Assembly (NCBI GenBank): GCA_037039925.1
Contig: JAXRKP010000150.1
Span: 322,501-386,500 of the forward strand
Direction of reading: 5' to 3'
Length of the DNA: 64,000 bases
Origin: Doris montereyensis
Lineage: Eukaryota > Mollusca > Gastropoda > Nudibranchia > Dorididae
Position 1 is the stretch's first letter. Each line of letters opens with the position of its first letter. Shown in pieces: positions 40,669-64,000 of the stretch. The notes under the pieces are model-generated. The model was not told where the DNA came from, did no database searches, and worked only from the letters and a program-made list of their open reading frames with translations. The translations under genes were made by a program, and so were the position numbers.

Positions 40669-43201
40669 AGCCATGCATTAAATGGGGTGCATCATGTTTT
40701 GAGAGTTTGTACAGTAATGTCATCAATTGCCATTATGCTCTTACCTTATAATGAGATCTTCGTACCTTTGTAGTAACTGTCTGTGCTCTGAATAGTTTCT
40801 GAAGGTAATGCACATGTATCTCACGATTCTAACAAAAGATCTGTGTGAAACGAATTGCAGTTATCCATATTGAGGTTTGATTTTTTTATTTGGTGGGGTT
40901 TGTACCAAAGATCTGGGTGAAACGAATTGCAGTTATCCATATTGAGGTTTGATTTTTTTTATTTGGTGGGGTTTCTTTTTAGTTTTTTGTTTCATTTTTC
41001 CTTGAACAGCATGACGAGCAATAAGATGTAACGGGCTGTTTGAATCAAAAGGCAAGATATAGCAAGAGCCTTACATTTTCGTTTTAGAAATGCAAAAATT
41101 TATTTACTGTTTATCGTTTTTCTGGTTTATTTTCGTTATTGAACTTCTCTTCTTTTTTTTCTTATTTATTTATTTTTTGTATACGTATTTCTTTTTGATT
41201 TGTCAGATTTTTTAAATATTTGTTTTAATTTGCTGTTTTTGTGTGTGTGTCTTTTTTTTGTGGGGGGGGGGGCGGCGTTCTTTTGAGAGTTTTTTCGTTT
41301 TTGTTTTGCGGTGGTTAGAATGAACATACATGCTGTTTTTTGGGGTTTCCCTCTGTGACTAAAGCACAAATCACTAAAGCTTAATAGAATGAAATGGGAT
41401 TTGTCGCAGCGTGAAATGTGTAACTGCTGCCCTATTTCATGTTTTGAAATGTACATGTGGAAACGTTACGTTATGGAAGAATTTATAATGTTATTGTTAT
41501 CATGTCAAACATTTTGTTATTACGTTGGTTTTTATATTTTATTTTTTTTAAATGAACGAGTGGCTGCTTGCGTTGTAATTATTTTGCAGCTTCTCTCACT
41601 CTCACTGTTAGTATTATTATTCTCAGCCACGTTTTGTAGAAGTTAAATCCTGTCACTGCCATATTATTCTTGCAACTATGAGATGGGGGTTGCAGGGTCA
41701 TTCCATGATAATTTTGTTATAAACTGTTTATGATATGAACCCAAACGTGTCATTTTTTAACCCATTTGTTTCGAAACGCAACCACTAAAATCCGACCTCG
41801 TGTGTCTCAATGCTTCTCAATGCCCCCGGTCCGATAACGAAAGTACTGCTGTATATTGGAGCTCTCTTACGTTGAAGCTACAATTAATAAGTCACTTCTG
41901 TTGCTTTCTTTCAGGAAGAGAGGTGTACATTAAAATAAAGTACACGTTTACACAATCTTAAATATTTAAGACAGACGAAATTTCTTGACAAGGACACACA
42001 CATGTGTCTACCTGCTCTGATAGGGCGTTTTATGTTCTCAATTCCTTGCGGAATGAAGATGAAAACCAAAATTCTACTGCTGACAGACAGAGAGTCACGA
42101 TGTTCACCTGAACAATCACCTTCTGAGTTGTCTAACGAATTGAAAAGTGTCAAAGATGATATGTATGCATGTCATTTATTATGAAATGAATGAGGAGTTA
42201 TCTAAAAAAATCTTAAAGTATTTTTTAAATCAGGAAATGTCAAGTAGTGTAAGCACAATAATTATTTTACTTACACTGCACCATGTTAGGAATGTCAAGT
42301 AGTGTAAGCACAATAATTATTTTACTTACACTGCACCATGTTAGGATATGTCAAGTAGTGTAAGCACAATAATTATTTTACTTACACTTCACCATGTTAG
42401 AAATGTCAAGTAGTGTAAGCACAATAATTATTTTACTTACACTGCACCATGTTAGATATGTCAAGTAGTGTAAGCACAATAATTATTTTACTTACACTGC
42501 ACCAAGTTAGGATATGTCAGTGTAAGCACAATAATTATTTTACTTACACTGCACCATGTCATTATGTTGCACGAGTTACTTCCCCTTGCTTTAAGAGTTC
42601 AGAACTAATGACCTAATTAAGCCTTGAGAAGCAATGGTTTAATTCATTTAGACTTTGGCCTTTAGCATTTGCCATACAGAAGATACTTTTTCTTTATCCT
42701 ATTAAATAGGAAAATTTTCAATTCTAGTCTGTGTGGTTTTGTTGGGGTTGTTTTTAATAAGGCAGATCTCTGAATCGATTATTTCTTTTCTTCACAAACT
42801 TTGTATTAATTGTTACAACAATAAAGAATATCGAAGTTGCATTTTGTTAAATGAGATTGACTGACGCAACAATGTTGAATTGGTTTTCTTTCATCATGTT
42901 ATTGTTACACATCTTTGATGTCGATTCACATTTCGCCGCATGAGAGTAAAATATTCTGTTCCATTTGTATTTTTGAGCTATTGGACATCTAAACTTTGGC
43001 AATACCATAGATTGCATAAACTTATATTATGACATTGTAATCTGCATTTTTCTTAAGAAAGAGTGATCATTTAAATATGAAACAAGATTATCATAGATTG
43101 CATTTAAGATAGAATCCTCTACAGGCCATGACTCAACACAATATAAAAACAACTGCTCATGGAACCTCTTTATTCTCATACGACTAATTTTGTTGAATAA
43201 A
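40669..43201 (+). other. CLNS1A 3' UTR, probable extent
   Basis: AATAAA occurs at 41934-41939, 42820-42825 and 43196-43201. The last is followed by T/GT-rich sequence at 43218-43270. Which is used cannot be told. A direct duplication of about 67 bp (ccaaagatctgggtgaaacg type) lies at 40835-40970. Confidence 0.45.
42230..42560. repeat. ~56-bp minisatellite, six copies, each with a hairpin
   Basis: Each unit contains agtgtaagcacaataattat and ttacttacact, so AGTGTAAG pairs with CTTACACT around an AT-rich loop. The palindromic core is the best conserved part and is kept even in the shortened sixth unit. Confidence 0.93.
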
Positions 43202-43259
43202 ATAATTAAACGATTTCAATGTCTTGTTTCATGTTTAATTTTTTGTCTTCAGTGTTGTT

Positions 43260-46200
43260 TTGGGTGTGGACATTGGCACATTTGTCTGTCTAAGGTGGGT
43301 GTGGACACGTTTGTCTGTCTGGCACGTTTGTCTGTCTAAGGTGGGGTGGACACTGGCACGTTTGTCTGTCTAAGGTGGGGACACTGGCATTTGTCTGTCT
43401 AAGGTGGGTACTGACACTGGCACATTTGTCTGTCTAAGGTGGGTGCTGACACTGGCACATTTGTCTGTCTAAGGTGGGTGCTGACACTGGCACATTTGTC
43501 TGTCTAAGGTGGGTACTGACACTGGCACATTTGTCTGTCTAAGGTGGGTACTGACATTGGCACATTTGTCTGTCTAAGGTGGGTGTGGACATTGGCACAT
43601 TTGTCTGTCTAAGGTGGGTGTGGACATTGGCACATTTGTCTGTCTAAGGTGGGTGTGGACATTGGCACATTTGTCTGTCTAAGGTGGGTACTGACACTGG
43701 CACATTTGTCTGTCTAAGGTGGGTACTGACACTGGCACATTTGTCTGTCTAAAGGTGGGTACTGACACTGGCACATTTGTCTGTCTAAAGTGGGTACTGA
43801 CACTGGCACATTTGTCTGTCTAAGGTGGGTACTGACACTGGCACATTTGTCTGTCTAAGGTGGGTGCTGACACTGGCACATTTGCCTGTCTAAGGTGGGT
43901 ACTGACACTGGCACATTTGTCTGTCTAAGGTGGGTACTGACACTGGCACATTTGTCTGTCTAAGGTGGGTGCTGACACTGGCACATTTGTCTGTCTAAGG
44001 TGGGTGACACTGGACACTGGCACATTTGTCTGTCTAAGGTGGGTACTGACACTGGCACATTTGCCTGTCTAAGGTGGGTACTGACACTGGCACATTTGTC
44101 TGTCTAAGGTGGGTACTGACACTGGCACATTTGTCTGTCTAAGGTGGGTACTGACACTGGCACATTTGTCTGTCTAAGGTGGGTACTGACACTGGCACAT
44201 TTGTCTGTCTAAGGTGGGTACTGACACTGGCACATTTGTCTGTCTAAGGTGGGTACTGACACTGGCACATTTGTCTGTCTAAGGTGGGTGACACTGGCAC
44301 GCTTGGTCACTGACACTGGCACATTTGTCTGTCTAAGGTGGGTACTGACACTGGCACATTTGTCTGTCTAAGGTGGGTACTGACACTGGCACATTTGTCT
44401 GTCTAAGGTGTCTGGGTACTGACACTGGCACATTTGTCTGTCTAAGGTGGGTACTGACACTGGCACATTTGTCTGTCTAAGGTGGGTGCTGACACTGGCA
44501 CATTTGTCTGTCTAAGGTGGGTACTGACACTGGCTCTTTCATCTGTCGTGGGTGAGTGTTGACAATGGCACGCTTGTCTAAGATGGGTGTTGACAATGGC
44601 ACTTTGTCTGAGATGGGTGTTGACAATGGCACGTTTGTCTAAGATGGGTGTTGACAATGGCACGTTTGTCTAAGATGGGTGTTGACAATGGCACGCTTGT
44701 CTAAGATGAGTGTTGACAATGGCACGCTTGTCTAAGATGGGTGTTGACAATGGCACGTTTGTAAAAAATGGGTGTTGACAATGGTTCTTTCATCTGACAT
44801 GGGTGCATGTTGACCATGGTACGCTTGTCTAAGATGGGTGTTGACAATGGCACGTTTGTCTAAGATGGGTGTTGACAATGGCACGCTTGGTCACGTTTGT
44901 CTAAGATGGGTGTTGACAATGGCACGTTTGTCTAATGGATGGGTGTTGACAATGGCACGCTTGTTTAAGATGGGTGTTGACAATGGCACTTTGTCTAAGA
45001 TGGGTGTTGACGTTTGTCTAAATGGACAACGTTTGTCTAAGATGGGTGTTGACAATGGCACGTTTGTCTAAGATGGGTGTTGACAATGGCACGTTTGTTT
45101 AAGATGGGTGTTGACAATGGCACGTTTGTCTAAGATGGGTGTTGACAATGGCACGTTTGTCTAAGATGGGTGTTGACAATGGCACGTTTGTTAAGATTGT
45201 CATCTAAATGGGCAATGGTTTGTTGATGGGTGTTGACACTTTCATCTGTCTAAGATGGGTGTTGACACTGGCTCTTTCATCTGTCTATTGACACTGGCTC
45301 TTTCATCTGTCTAAGATGGGTGTTGACACTGTCTCTTTCATCTGTCTAAGATGGGTGTTGACACTGGCTCTTTCATCTGTCTATTGACACTGGCTCTTTC
45401 ATCTGTCTAAGAGGTGTTGACACTGTCTCTTTCATCTGTATTGACGCTGACTCTTTCATCTGTCTATTGACACTGTCTCTTTCATCTGTCTAAGGTGGGT
45501 GTTGACACTGACTCTTTCATCTGTCTATTGACACTGGCTCTTTCATCTGTCTAAGGTGGTTGTTGACACTGACTCTTTCACCTGTCTATTGACACTGGCT
45601 CTTTCATCTGTCTATTAAGGTGGGTGTTGACACTGACTCTTTCACCTGTCTATTGACACTGGCTCTTTCATCTGTCTATTGACACTGTCTCTTGACACTG
45701 GCTCTAAGGTGGTTGTTGACACTGACTCTTTCATCTGTCTATTGACACTGGCTCTTTCATCTGTCTATTGACACTGACTCTTTCATCTGTCTATTGACAC
45801 TGTCTCTTTCATCTGTCTAAGGTGGGTGTTGACACTGACTCTTTCATCTGTCTATTGACACTGGCTCTTTCATCTGTCTAAGGTGGGTGTTGACACTGAC
45901 TCTTTCATCTGTCTATTGACACTGGCTCTTTCATCTGTCTAAGAGGTGGGTGTTGACACTGGCTCTTTCATCTGTCTAAGATGGGTGTTGACACTGGCTC
46001 TTTCATCTGTCTAAGATGGGTGTTGACACTGGCTCTTTCATCTGTCTAAGATGGGTGTTGACACTGGCTCTTTCATCTGTCTAAGATGGGTGTTGACACT
46101 GTCTCTTTCATCTGTCTAAGATGGGTGTTGACACTGGCTCTTTCATCTGTCTATTGACACTGGCTCTTTCATCTGTCTATTGATGGGTGTTGACACTGTC

Positions 46201-47372
46201 TCTTTCATCTGTCTAAGATGGGTGTTGACACTGTCTCTTTCATCTGTCTATTGACACTGTCTCTTTCATCTGTCTAAGATGGGTGTTGACACTGTCTCTT
46301 TCATCTGTCTATTGACACTGGCTCTTTCATCTGTCTAAGATGGGTGTTGACACTGTCTCTTTCATCTGTCTAAGGTGGGTGTTGACTGTCTCTTTCATCT
46401 GTCTAAGGTGGGTGTTGACACTGTCTCTTTCATCTGTCTAAGGTGGGTGTTGACACTGTCTCTTTCATCTGTCTAAGGTGGGTGTTGACACTGGCTCTTT
46501 CATCTGTCTAAGGTGGGTGTTGACACTGGCTCTTTCATCTGTCTAAGGTGGGTGTTGACACTGGCTCTTTAATTTGTCTAAGATGGGTGTTGCAATATTC
46601 ATCTGTTCTAAGATGGGTGTTGACACTGGCTCTTTCATCTGTCTAAGATGGGTGTTGACACTGGCTCTTTCATCTGTCTAAGATGGGTGTTGACACTGTC
46701 TCTTTCATCTGTCTAAGATGGGTGTTGACACTGGCTCTTTCATCTGTCTATTGACACTGGCTCTTTCATCTGTCTATTGACACTGACACTCTCTTTCATC
46801 TGACACTGGCTCTTTCATCTGTCTATTCTGTCTATTGACACTGGCTCTTTCATCTGTCTAAGATGGGTGTTGACACTGTCTCTTTCATCTGTCTAAGATG
46901 GGTGTTCTCTTTCATCTGTCTATTGACACTGGCTCTTTCATCTGTCTGATGGGTGTTGACACTCTTTTCATCTGTCTAAGATGGGTGTTGACACTGTCTC
47001 TTTCATCTGACAAGATGGGTGTTGACACTGACTCTTTCATCTGTCTAAGATGGGTGTTGACACTGTCTCTTTCATCTGTCTAAGGTGGGTGTTGACACTG
47101 TCTCTTTCATCTGTCTAAGGTGGGTGTTGACACTGGCTCTTTTCATCTGTCTAAGGTGGGTGTTGACACTGATTCTTTCATCTGTCTAAGGTGGGTGTTG
47201 ACACTGGCTCTTTCATCTGTCTAAGGTGATTGTTTACACTGACTCTTTCATCTGTCTAAGTGTGTGTTGACACTGGCTCTTTCATCTGTCTAAGGTGGGT
47301 GTTGCACTATTCATCTGTCTAAGGTGGGTGTTGACACTGGCTCTTTCATCTGTCTAAGGTGGACGTTGACGA
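43260..47372. repeat. 4.1-kb minisatellite of three related unit types
   Basis: Type A (43260-44530) is a 35-bp unit, ggcacatttgtctgtctaag plus gtgggtactgacact. Type B (44530-45230) is 31 bp, ggcacgtttgtctaagatgg plus gtgttgacaat. Type C (45230-47370) is 35 bp, ggctctttcatctgtctaag plus atgggtgttgacact, mixed with a short form tctattgacact. All share a gtctaag-gtgggtg-tgacact frame. No coding evidence. Confidence 0.95.
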
Positions 47373-49000
47373 CATTAGCACAATGAAACCTTGTAATCAC
47401 GAGTGTTGTGAGCTTGTAATCGACATTAGACAGTGATACTGTAATCACGACATTAGCACAGTGAAACCTAGTGTTGTGAGCTTGTAATCACGACATTAGC
47501 ACAGTGAAACCTTATTGTTGTAGCTTGTAATGAGACATTGTAATCACGACATTAGCACATTTGAAACCATTACAGTGTTGTTGAGCTTGTAATCACGACA
47601 TTAGCACAGTGAAACCTTGGTGTTGTGAGCTTGTAATCACGACATTAGCACAGTGAAAGCTTGTAATCACGACATTTGTTGTTGTTAGCTTGTAATCACG
47701 ACATTAGCACAGTGAAACCTTGGTGTTGTTAGCTTGTAATCACGAAACCTTAGTGTTGTTAGCGACATTGTAATCAAGACGACATTAGCACAGTGCTGAC
47801 GACATTAGCACAGTGAAACCTTAGTGTTGTTAGCTTGTAATCAAGACGAATAGCACAGTGAAACCTTAGTGTTGTTAGCTTGTAATCACGACATTAGCAC
47901 AGTGAAACCTTAGTGTTGTTAGCTTGTAATCACGACATTAGCACAGTGAAACCTTAGTGTTGTTAGCTTGTAATCGACATTAGACGACATTAGCATCAAG
48001 ACGACATTGAAACCTTAGTGTTGCTTGTAATCACGACATTACCTTAGTGTTGTTAGCTTGTAATCACGACATTAGCACAGTGAAACCTTAGTGTTGTTGT
48101 TAGCATTTGTAACCTTAGTGTTGTTAGCACGACATTAGCACAGTGAAACCTTAGTGTTGTTAGCTTGTAATCACGACGACATTAGCACAGTGAAACCTTG
48201 GTGTTGTTAGCTTGTAATCATTAGCACAGTGAAACCATTAGTAATCACGACATTGCAAGTGAAACCTTAGTGTTGTTAGCTTGTAATCACGACATTAGAC
48301 AGTGAAACCTTAGTGTTGTCAGCTTGTAAACGACATTAGCACAGTGAAACCTTAGTGTTAGTGTAATCACGACATTAGCTTGTAATCAAGACGACATTAG
48401 CACAGTGAAAGTTCAGTGTAATCACGACCATTAGCACAGTGTTGTTGTTAGCTTGTAATCGACATTAGCACAGTGAAACCTTAGTGTTGACTTGTAATCA
48501 GACGACATTAGCACAGTGAAACCTTAGTGTTGTTAGCTTGTAATCACGACGACATTAGCACAGTGAAACCTTAGTGTTGTTAGCTTGTAATCACGACGAC
48601 ATTAGCACAATGAAACAGTGAAACCTTAGTGTTGTTAGCTTGTAATCAAGACGACATTAGCACAGTGAAACCCTAGTGTTGTTAGCTTGACATTAGCACA
48701 GTGAAACCTTAGTGTTGACATTAGACATTAGCACAGTGAAACCTTAGTGTTGTTAGCTTGTAATCAAGACGACATTAGCACAGTGAAACCTTAGTGTTGT
48801 TAGCTTGTAATCAAGACGACATTAGCACAGTGAAACACAGTGAAACGACATTAGCACAGTGTTGTTGTTAGCTTGTAATCAAGACGACATTAGCACAGTG
48901 AAACCTTAGTGTTGTTAGCTTGTAATCAAGACGACATTAGCACAGTGAAACCTTAGTGTTGTGAGCTTGTAATCACGACAATGGACAATATTGGTGTTGT
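47372..49000. repeat. 44-bp minisatellite, ~37 scrambled copies
   Basis: Unit cgacattagcacagtgaaac, cttagtgttgttagcttgta, atca. Many copies are partial, duplicated inside, or joined out of register. It directly abuts the 43.26-47.37 kb array. Confidence 0.93.
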
Positions 49001-49044
49001 TTTTTTCACAATGTTGTAATCTTACTCGGAAAGGTAATAGGAAA

Positions 49045-49280
49045 GGTACCAGTACTTCACTCTATTTTCCTCACTTGACTCAGGTGTGAATGAGTTAAAT
49101 ACCAGTACCTAACTCGATTATAAGTATAGAAAACTTGTCAAAAGTGTTAGTGCAGTGTTGTTAAAGCGCCTGACAGGTTGCTGTACTGTATACTCCCTAG
49201 GGAGTTGCAAATGACTTTGAATGAAATGGCCATCTGGGGGATAAATGATGTACAGTCGGTGAGCCTGCACTAGTGAGGGG
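49045..49280. repeat. Unnamed dispersed element (family 3)
   Basis: cctcacttgactcaggtgtg, gtactgtatactccctaggg and ggccatctgggggataaatg align with 13130-13345 in the same order. Confidence 0.7.
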
Positions 49281-49654
49281 ATACAGACTATGGTATAATA
49301 AATCCATCCCTTATTTTTGACCCATCTTGCTGTTTCCTCTTCATTACCCTGGTCATCCCATATATATATGTGGTGGGCGGGGGATAAATTTCAATTAAAC
49401 AAAGAAGCATTGTTGATGTGATTGTGACGAATGTTTGGTGAATATTTTCATGGACATCGGGATTCATTTTTGATGACTATTCATTTATCCGTTATTTTTG
49501 CGTTGATGCAGTCATCAACTTTGTGAATTTGTCTCTTGTAATGGTATGTGTAGCCCAACACACAAGTACATGGTGTGATCTACACACATTGTTTTCCAAA
49601 CATGAAAACATGGTTATATATAGACTTTTTAATTCAACGTCACATGACTTATTT

Positions 49655-49881
49655 GGGGGACTCGGTAGGTCCAGAAGGCAAGATGTTGGTCTCTCAACCA
49701 AAAGCTTGGGGGTTCGTGTCTGGCAGAATGAAATTTGTTCACAATTTGAATTTTTTAACCCCCCCCCCCCCCCCCCCCCCTGGGTCCAGGTAGGTGGATC
49801 AACATCTAGACACATTGATTGGATACCAATGACTACAAAGGAGGTCCCGTGTATAGATTAAATTACAATACTCTGTGCATG

Positions 49882-49921
<40 letters not shown>

Positions 49922-49995
49922 TATATATGGCTGTTTACAGGGCAGCCTTGACAAATTTTTGAAAGAAATGACCTTAGTTCTGGAAGTGGGTGACA
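49655..49995 (+). mobile_element. SINE family 2, near-complete, with microsatellites inserted
   Basis: Head tgttggtctctcaaccaaaa, body gggtccaggtaggtggatca with catctagacacattgattgg, tail tggctgtttacagggcagcc and gaccttagttctggaagtgg. A run of about 21 C replaces the linker at 49760-49780. An AT run of about 38 bp sits before the tail. Confidence 0.78.
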
Positions 49996-50286
49996 TTATA
50001 ACCAAATCCATTCAAATCACATGATTTCTTATTCACATTATAACCAAATCCATTCAAATCACATGATTTCTTATTCACATTATAACCAAATCCATTCAAA
50101 TCACATGATTTCTTATTCACATTATAACCAAATCCATTCAAATCACATGATTTCTTATTCACATTATAACCAAATCCATTCAAATCACATGATTTCTTAT
50201 TCACATTATAACCAAATCCATTCAAATCACATGATTTCTTATTCACATTATAACCAAATCCATTCAAATCACATGATTTCTTATTC
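49994..50286. repeat. 42-bp minisatellite, seven perfect copies
   Basis: Unit attataaccaaatccattca, aatcacatgatttcttattc, ac. The seven copies are identical. 42 bp is 14 codons, so both strands show repetitive ORFs. It follows the SINE 2 tail directly. Confidence 0.97.
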
Positions 50287-50289
50287 AAA

Positions 50290-51180
50290 AGAGCAAAAAC
50301 ATGTTCAGACCAAAGGTCTAAAGATATGCAAAACACTTGTTGTGTAATAATTTTGTATCATTTTTAATTATACATGTATCACATATGAGGTTCTAGATGC
50401 ATTGCATTTTCATAACATTTCAGATTCAGCAGAAAAAAGCAATGCACAATGTATTAAAAATACGGCCAGCTGATCAACTCAAATAACAAGATACAGGAGA
50501 ATTTGACTGTCTAGTAAACTAACATAACATTTGCTCTTTATCCTTTAAAAACATATATATGTACCGCTGTACACATATATGCTTTTATGCCCTTTGCCAA
50601 ATTGATTTTCAATTGTCGGACGAAAATAAACAAAAATGACATAACATGCTGTGAACAAAGAAATTGGGTAAGACTATTTCATCATGAAACATATACGTCA
50701 TATACATTATATAAGTGCATAAGTGACTACGTAATGATAGTAAATAGATAAGTTATACATATTTAACATACATTTCATATACATGTAATATTAAACGCAC
50801 AATGTCCATTAATTAGTATGGTGATGGTGATGGTGATGGTGATGACTGTATAATAGTAATAGACTAGTGATAATGATTCAAGTATTTACTTGCCACGCCC
50901 TTCAAATGTCAAAAGAAGAATTTAAAATGCGTGACAATGTACATGTGTATATGACTAAAACTATAACAAGACATACAATGTAACAAAAATAAACTTCACA
51001 ATGGAAATTAGATGTTATGTCAGATGAAAGCATTAAGTATGTTATGTTTTCTTTATGTAAGAAGAAGGATTTCTAACAAATGTATTCATTGTTTTTCTAT
51101 GGGTTAATGGTTTGTCCACTGGTGCACTAGTCTTTTATCCTTCTGTGTGTACAAAAATATATTTGAAAACTGACAAATGG
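50290..51180. other. Intergenic, nothing recognised
   Basis: AT-rich unique-looking sequence with a short ggtgat run at 50821-50843. No exon, RNA gene or element is recognised. Confidence 0.6.
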
Positions 51181-51560
51181 ATTGTAATGAGATCTTTCAA
51201 ATAGCTTGGTCCCATATTATTTAGACTTTTAAATGCTAGACAGGCAGTTTTGAATTTTATTCTAAAGTCTTGGAAGCCAATAAAGGGATTTCAGAATTGG
51301 GGTTATATTATTTCTAGATTTGGTTTTGATGATGAGTCTGGCTGAGACATTTTGAATTTTTGCAATCTTCGGAGTGAGAACTTAGGAAGACCATACAAAA
51401 GAGAATTGCAGTGGTCCGATTTGCTTGTTATTACTGAGTGAACGAGAACAATGCGGGCCTACTTAAAAACACTAGGGAAAAGCGTTTGATTTACATACAG
51501 ATGCTTTCGTTGATTAGACCACAGCATGTCATTGTCAACAAAATTTTGTTTCGCCATTTC
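51180..51560. repeat. Dispersed repeat shared with ~4.2 kb
   Basis: tctttcaaatagcttggtcc recurs near 4225-4262. The sequence then continues with gaattttattctaaagtctt and has no clear ORF. It may be a 3' part of a LINE, but no protein supports this. Confidence 0.4.
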
Positions 51561-51754
51561 GCTCTACCCCGTAGGAAAAACTAAAAACTAGAAATAAACA
51601 CCTTTGAATTTGTTTGTGTTCAATTCAATCAACTGCAGGCTAGCATCAAAGGGTATACTAGTAGTTGTAATAATGGAGACGATAATAATAATATTTTTTT
51701 TAATTTGTTTTTTTCTTAAAACTTTCTAACGTCGGTCTTTGAATCCATGAAATG

Positions 51755-51845
51755 AGGAGAACTTGGAAGCCCAGAGGCAAGGTGTTGGCCTCTCAACCAA
51801 AAAGTAGTGGGTTCGAGCCCGCCAACGGTCGGATATTTTTTCGAG
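51755..51845 (+). mobile_element. SINE family 2 head fragment
   Basis: gaggcaaggtgttggcctct and gtgggttcgagcccgccaac match the head. The body is not seen. Confidence 0.65.
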
Positions 51846-52344
51846 CAAAATCTACCTCCCAACAAAACAATCACGAAATGAATTATCCTAAAACCAAAAC
51901 AATCCTCATTAGTATACACTAGTACTAGTACTTTGTCTATATATAATTCAAACCATCACAACATTCTTCCTTTTTCTTCATTCATAATTTGTGCCTTAAA
52001 CTATCAATAAAATTTAAACAAAGAATAGAAATCGTAGAATTATCATAGGAATTCACCTCACCAATATATGTATCAATCTGATTTTTCTTCGGGTTTTTTT
52101 ATTTTTTTTACTCACTAGTAGTACTAGATGTCAGTGTCAGTTAAATGCTCACATGATATTTAGATACAGTCTTGGACTAGAAATAGGAGAAAGGATAAAT
52201 GATATGCATACAGGGAATGGAGTATAAAAGGTGTCCCAACAGTGTTATTATAAAGCCTTATATATTTAATATCAGTCATATGGGAGTGTGGAAAGAATAG
52301 GGTAAACTGAATGCTAATAGTAATAGAGAAAATATGCACTGCTC

Positions 52345-52631
<287 letters not shown>

Positions 52632-52789
52632 CAACTCTTTTCCTTACACATGCACATTCATCATCCACGTGTATATATATATAGATATATAGATATATAT
52701 AATTATTTATATAGGTCCCTGATTATCACTCAAATTTCCCTACCTTCATTATAATTGAAGTTTAAAGTAAATATTCCTACAAGATCAAG

Positions 52790-52816
52790 TACACACACAC
52801 ACACACACACACACAC
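52790..52816. repeat. (AC)n microsatellite
   Basis: A short AC run just downstream of the stop codon of the minus-strand coiled-coil gene, probably within its 3' UTR. Confidence 0.9.
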
Positions 52817-52852
52817 GTTCACACACGCTCACATACTCATACATTCATACAA

Positions 52853-63386
<10,534 letters not shown>

Positions 63387-63509
63387 CTAGTCAGGATAAG
63401 AGTAAACAGACTAGATAAATATACAATTAATTAATTATCAATGTCATATGGTTTATTTTTCAACTATTTAGGTTTTTTAGTATCAGCACTTTCAGCGTTG
63501 ACAAGAAGA

Positions 63510-63518
63510 AATAGTAGC

Positions 63519-63603
<85 letters not shown>

Positions 63604-63797
63604 ATAATAATAGTAGTCGTAGTAGTAGTAGTAGCAGTAGCAGTAGCAGCAGTAGCAGTAGCAGTAGCAGTAGTAGTAGTAGCAGTAGCAGCAGTAATAG
63701 TAGTAGTAGCAGCAGCAGCAGCAGCAGCAGTAGCAGTAGTAGTAGTAGTAGTAGTAGTAGTAGTTTGTAGTAGTAGTAGTAGTAGTAGTAGTAGTAC

Positions 63798-63868
<71 letters not shown>

Positions 63869-63899
63869 ATAGTAGTAGTAGTAGTGGTAGTGGTAGTAA

Positions 63900-63958
<59 letters not shown>

Positions 63959-63959
63959 A

Positions 63960-64000
<41 letters not shown>
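63510..64000. repeat. (AGT)n trinucleotide repeat to the window edge
   Basis: Nearly 490 bp of agt, with agc and aat variants, continuing past the right edge. Poly-Ser reading frames here are artefacts. Confidence 0.97.

Noticed and set aside
49523..49861. 112-codon ORF with a poly-Pro stretch
   Set aside because: It runs through a SINE 2 copy and a C homopolymer. No similarity to a protein was recognised.
49994..50286. Regular direct repeats resembling a CRISPR array
   Set aside because: The units are contiguous with no unique spacers, there are no cas genes, and the genome is animal.
63441..63770. Poly-Ser protein
   Set aside because: Translation of the AGT microsatellite.

Overview
This window is nuclear DNA of an animal, with interrupted genes, GT-AG introns, tRNA-headed SINEs, a Penelope-like retroelement and very many mini- and microsatellites. 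The genes and SINE types suggest a mollusc, perhaps a gastropod. That lineage is an inference. No bacterial or organellar features are seen.

Three genes can be reconstructed from exons. (1) 2152-30635, minus strand: mitochondrial glutamyl-tRNA synthetase (EARS2). Twelve exons are recognised, including the HIGH-type and KMSKS-type motifs. One expected exon between them is not found, and five exons carry apparent reading-frame breaks. (2) 32308-40668, plus strand, divergent from EARS2: the methylosome/chloride-conductance protein pICln (CLNS1A), six exons, essentially complete. (3) 52853-63386, minus strand: the last four exons of a coiled-coil protein, possibly C6orf163-like, whose 5' end lies beyond the right edge. 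The three genes have no evident functional link.

By eye, roughly 40% of the window is tandem repeat, mostly in introns and in the intergenic stretch 43.2-52.8 kb. Unit lengths cluster near 25-26, 35-36, 41-45 and 55-62 bp. The largest arrays are 17.43-21.06 kb (25-bp unit), 43.26-47.37 kb (35/31-bp units), 54.49-56.52 kb (42 bp), 47.37-49.0 kb (44 bp), 11.5-13.1 kb (built from a SINE tail), 24.14-25.2 kb (26 bp) and 57.97-59.0 kb (26 bp). Long ORFs in these arrays come from unit lengths without stops and are not genes.

Interspersed elements are: a Penelope-like element fragment at the left edge; two SINE-like families in many copies; Tc1/mariner-like MITEs with CAGTAGT termini; and several unnamed dispersed repeats. 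The most notable observations are SINE tails turned into satellites, array-unit fragments scattered into neighbouring sequence, a MITE copy carrying satellites its sister lacks, and the broken EARS2 gene. All are open to an assembly-error explanation, which is stated for each.
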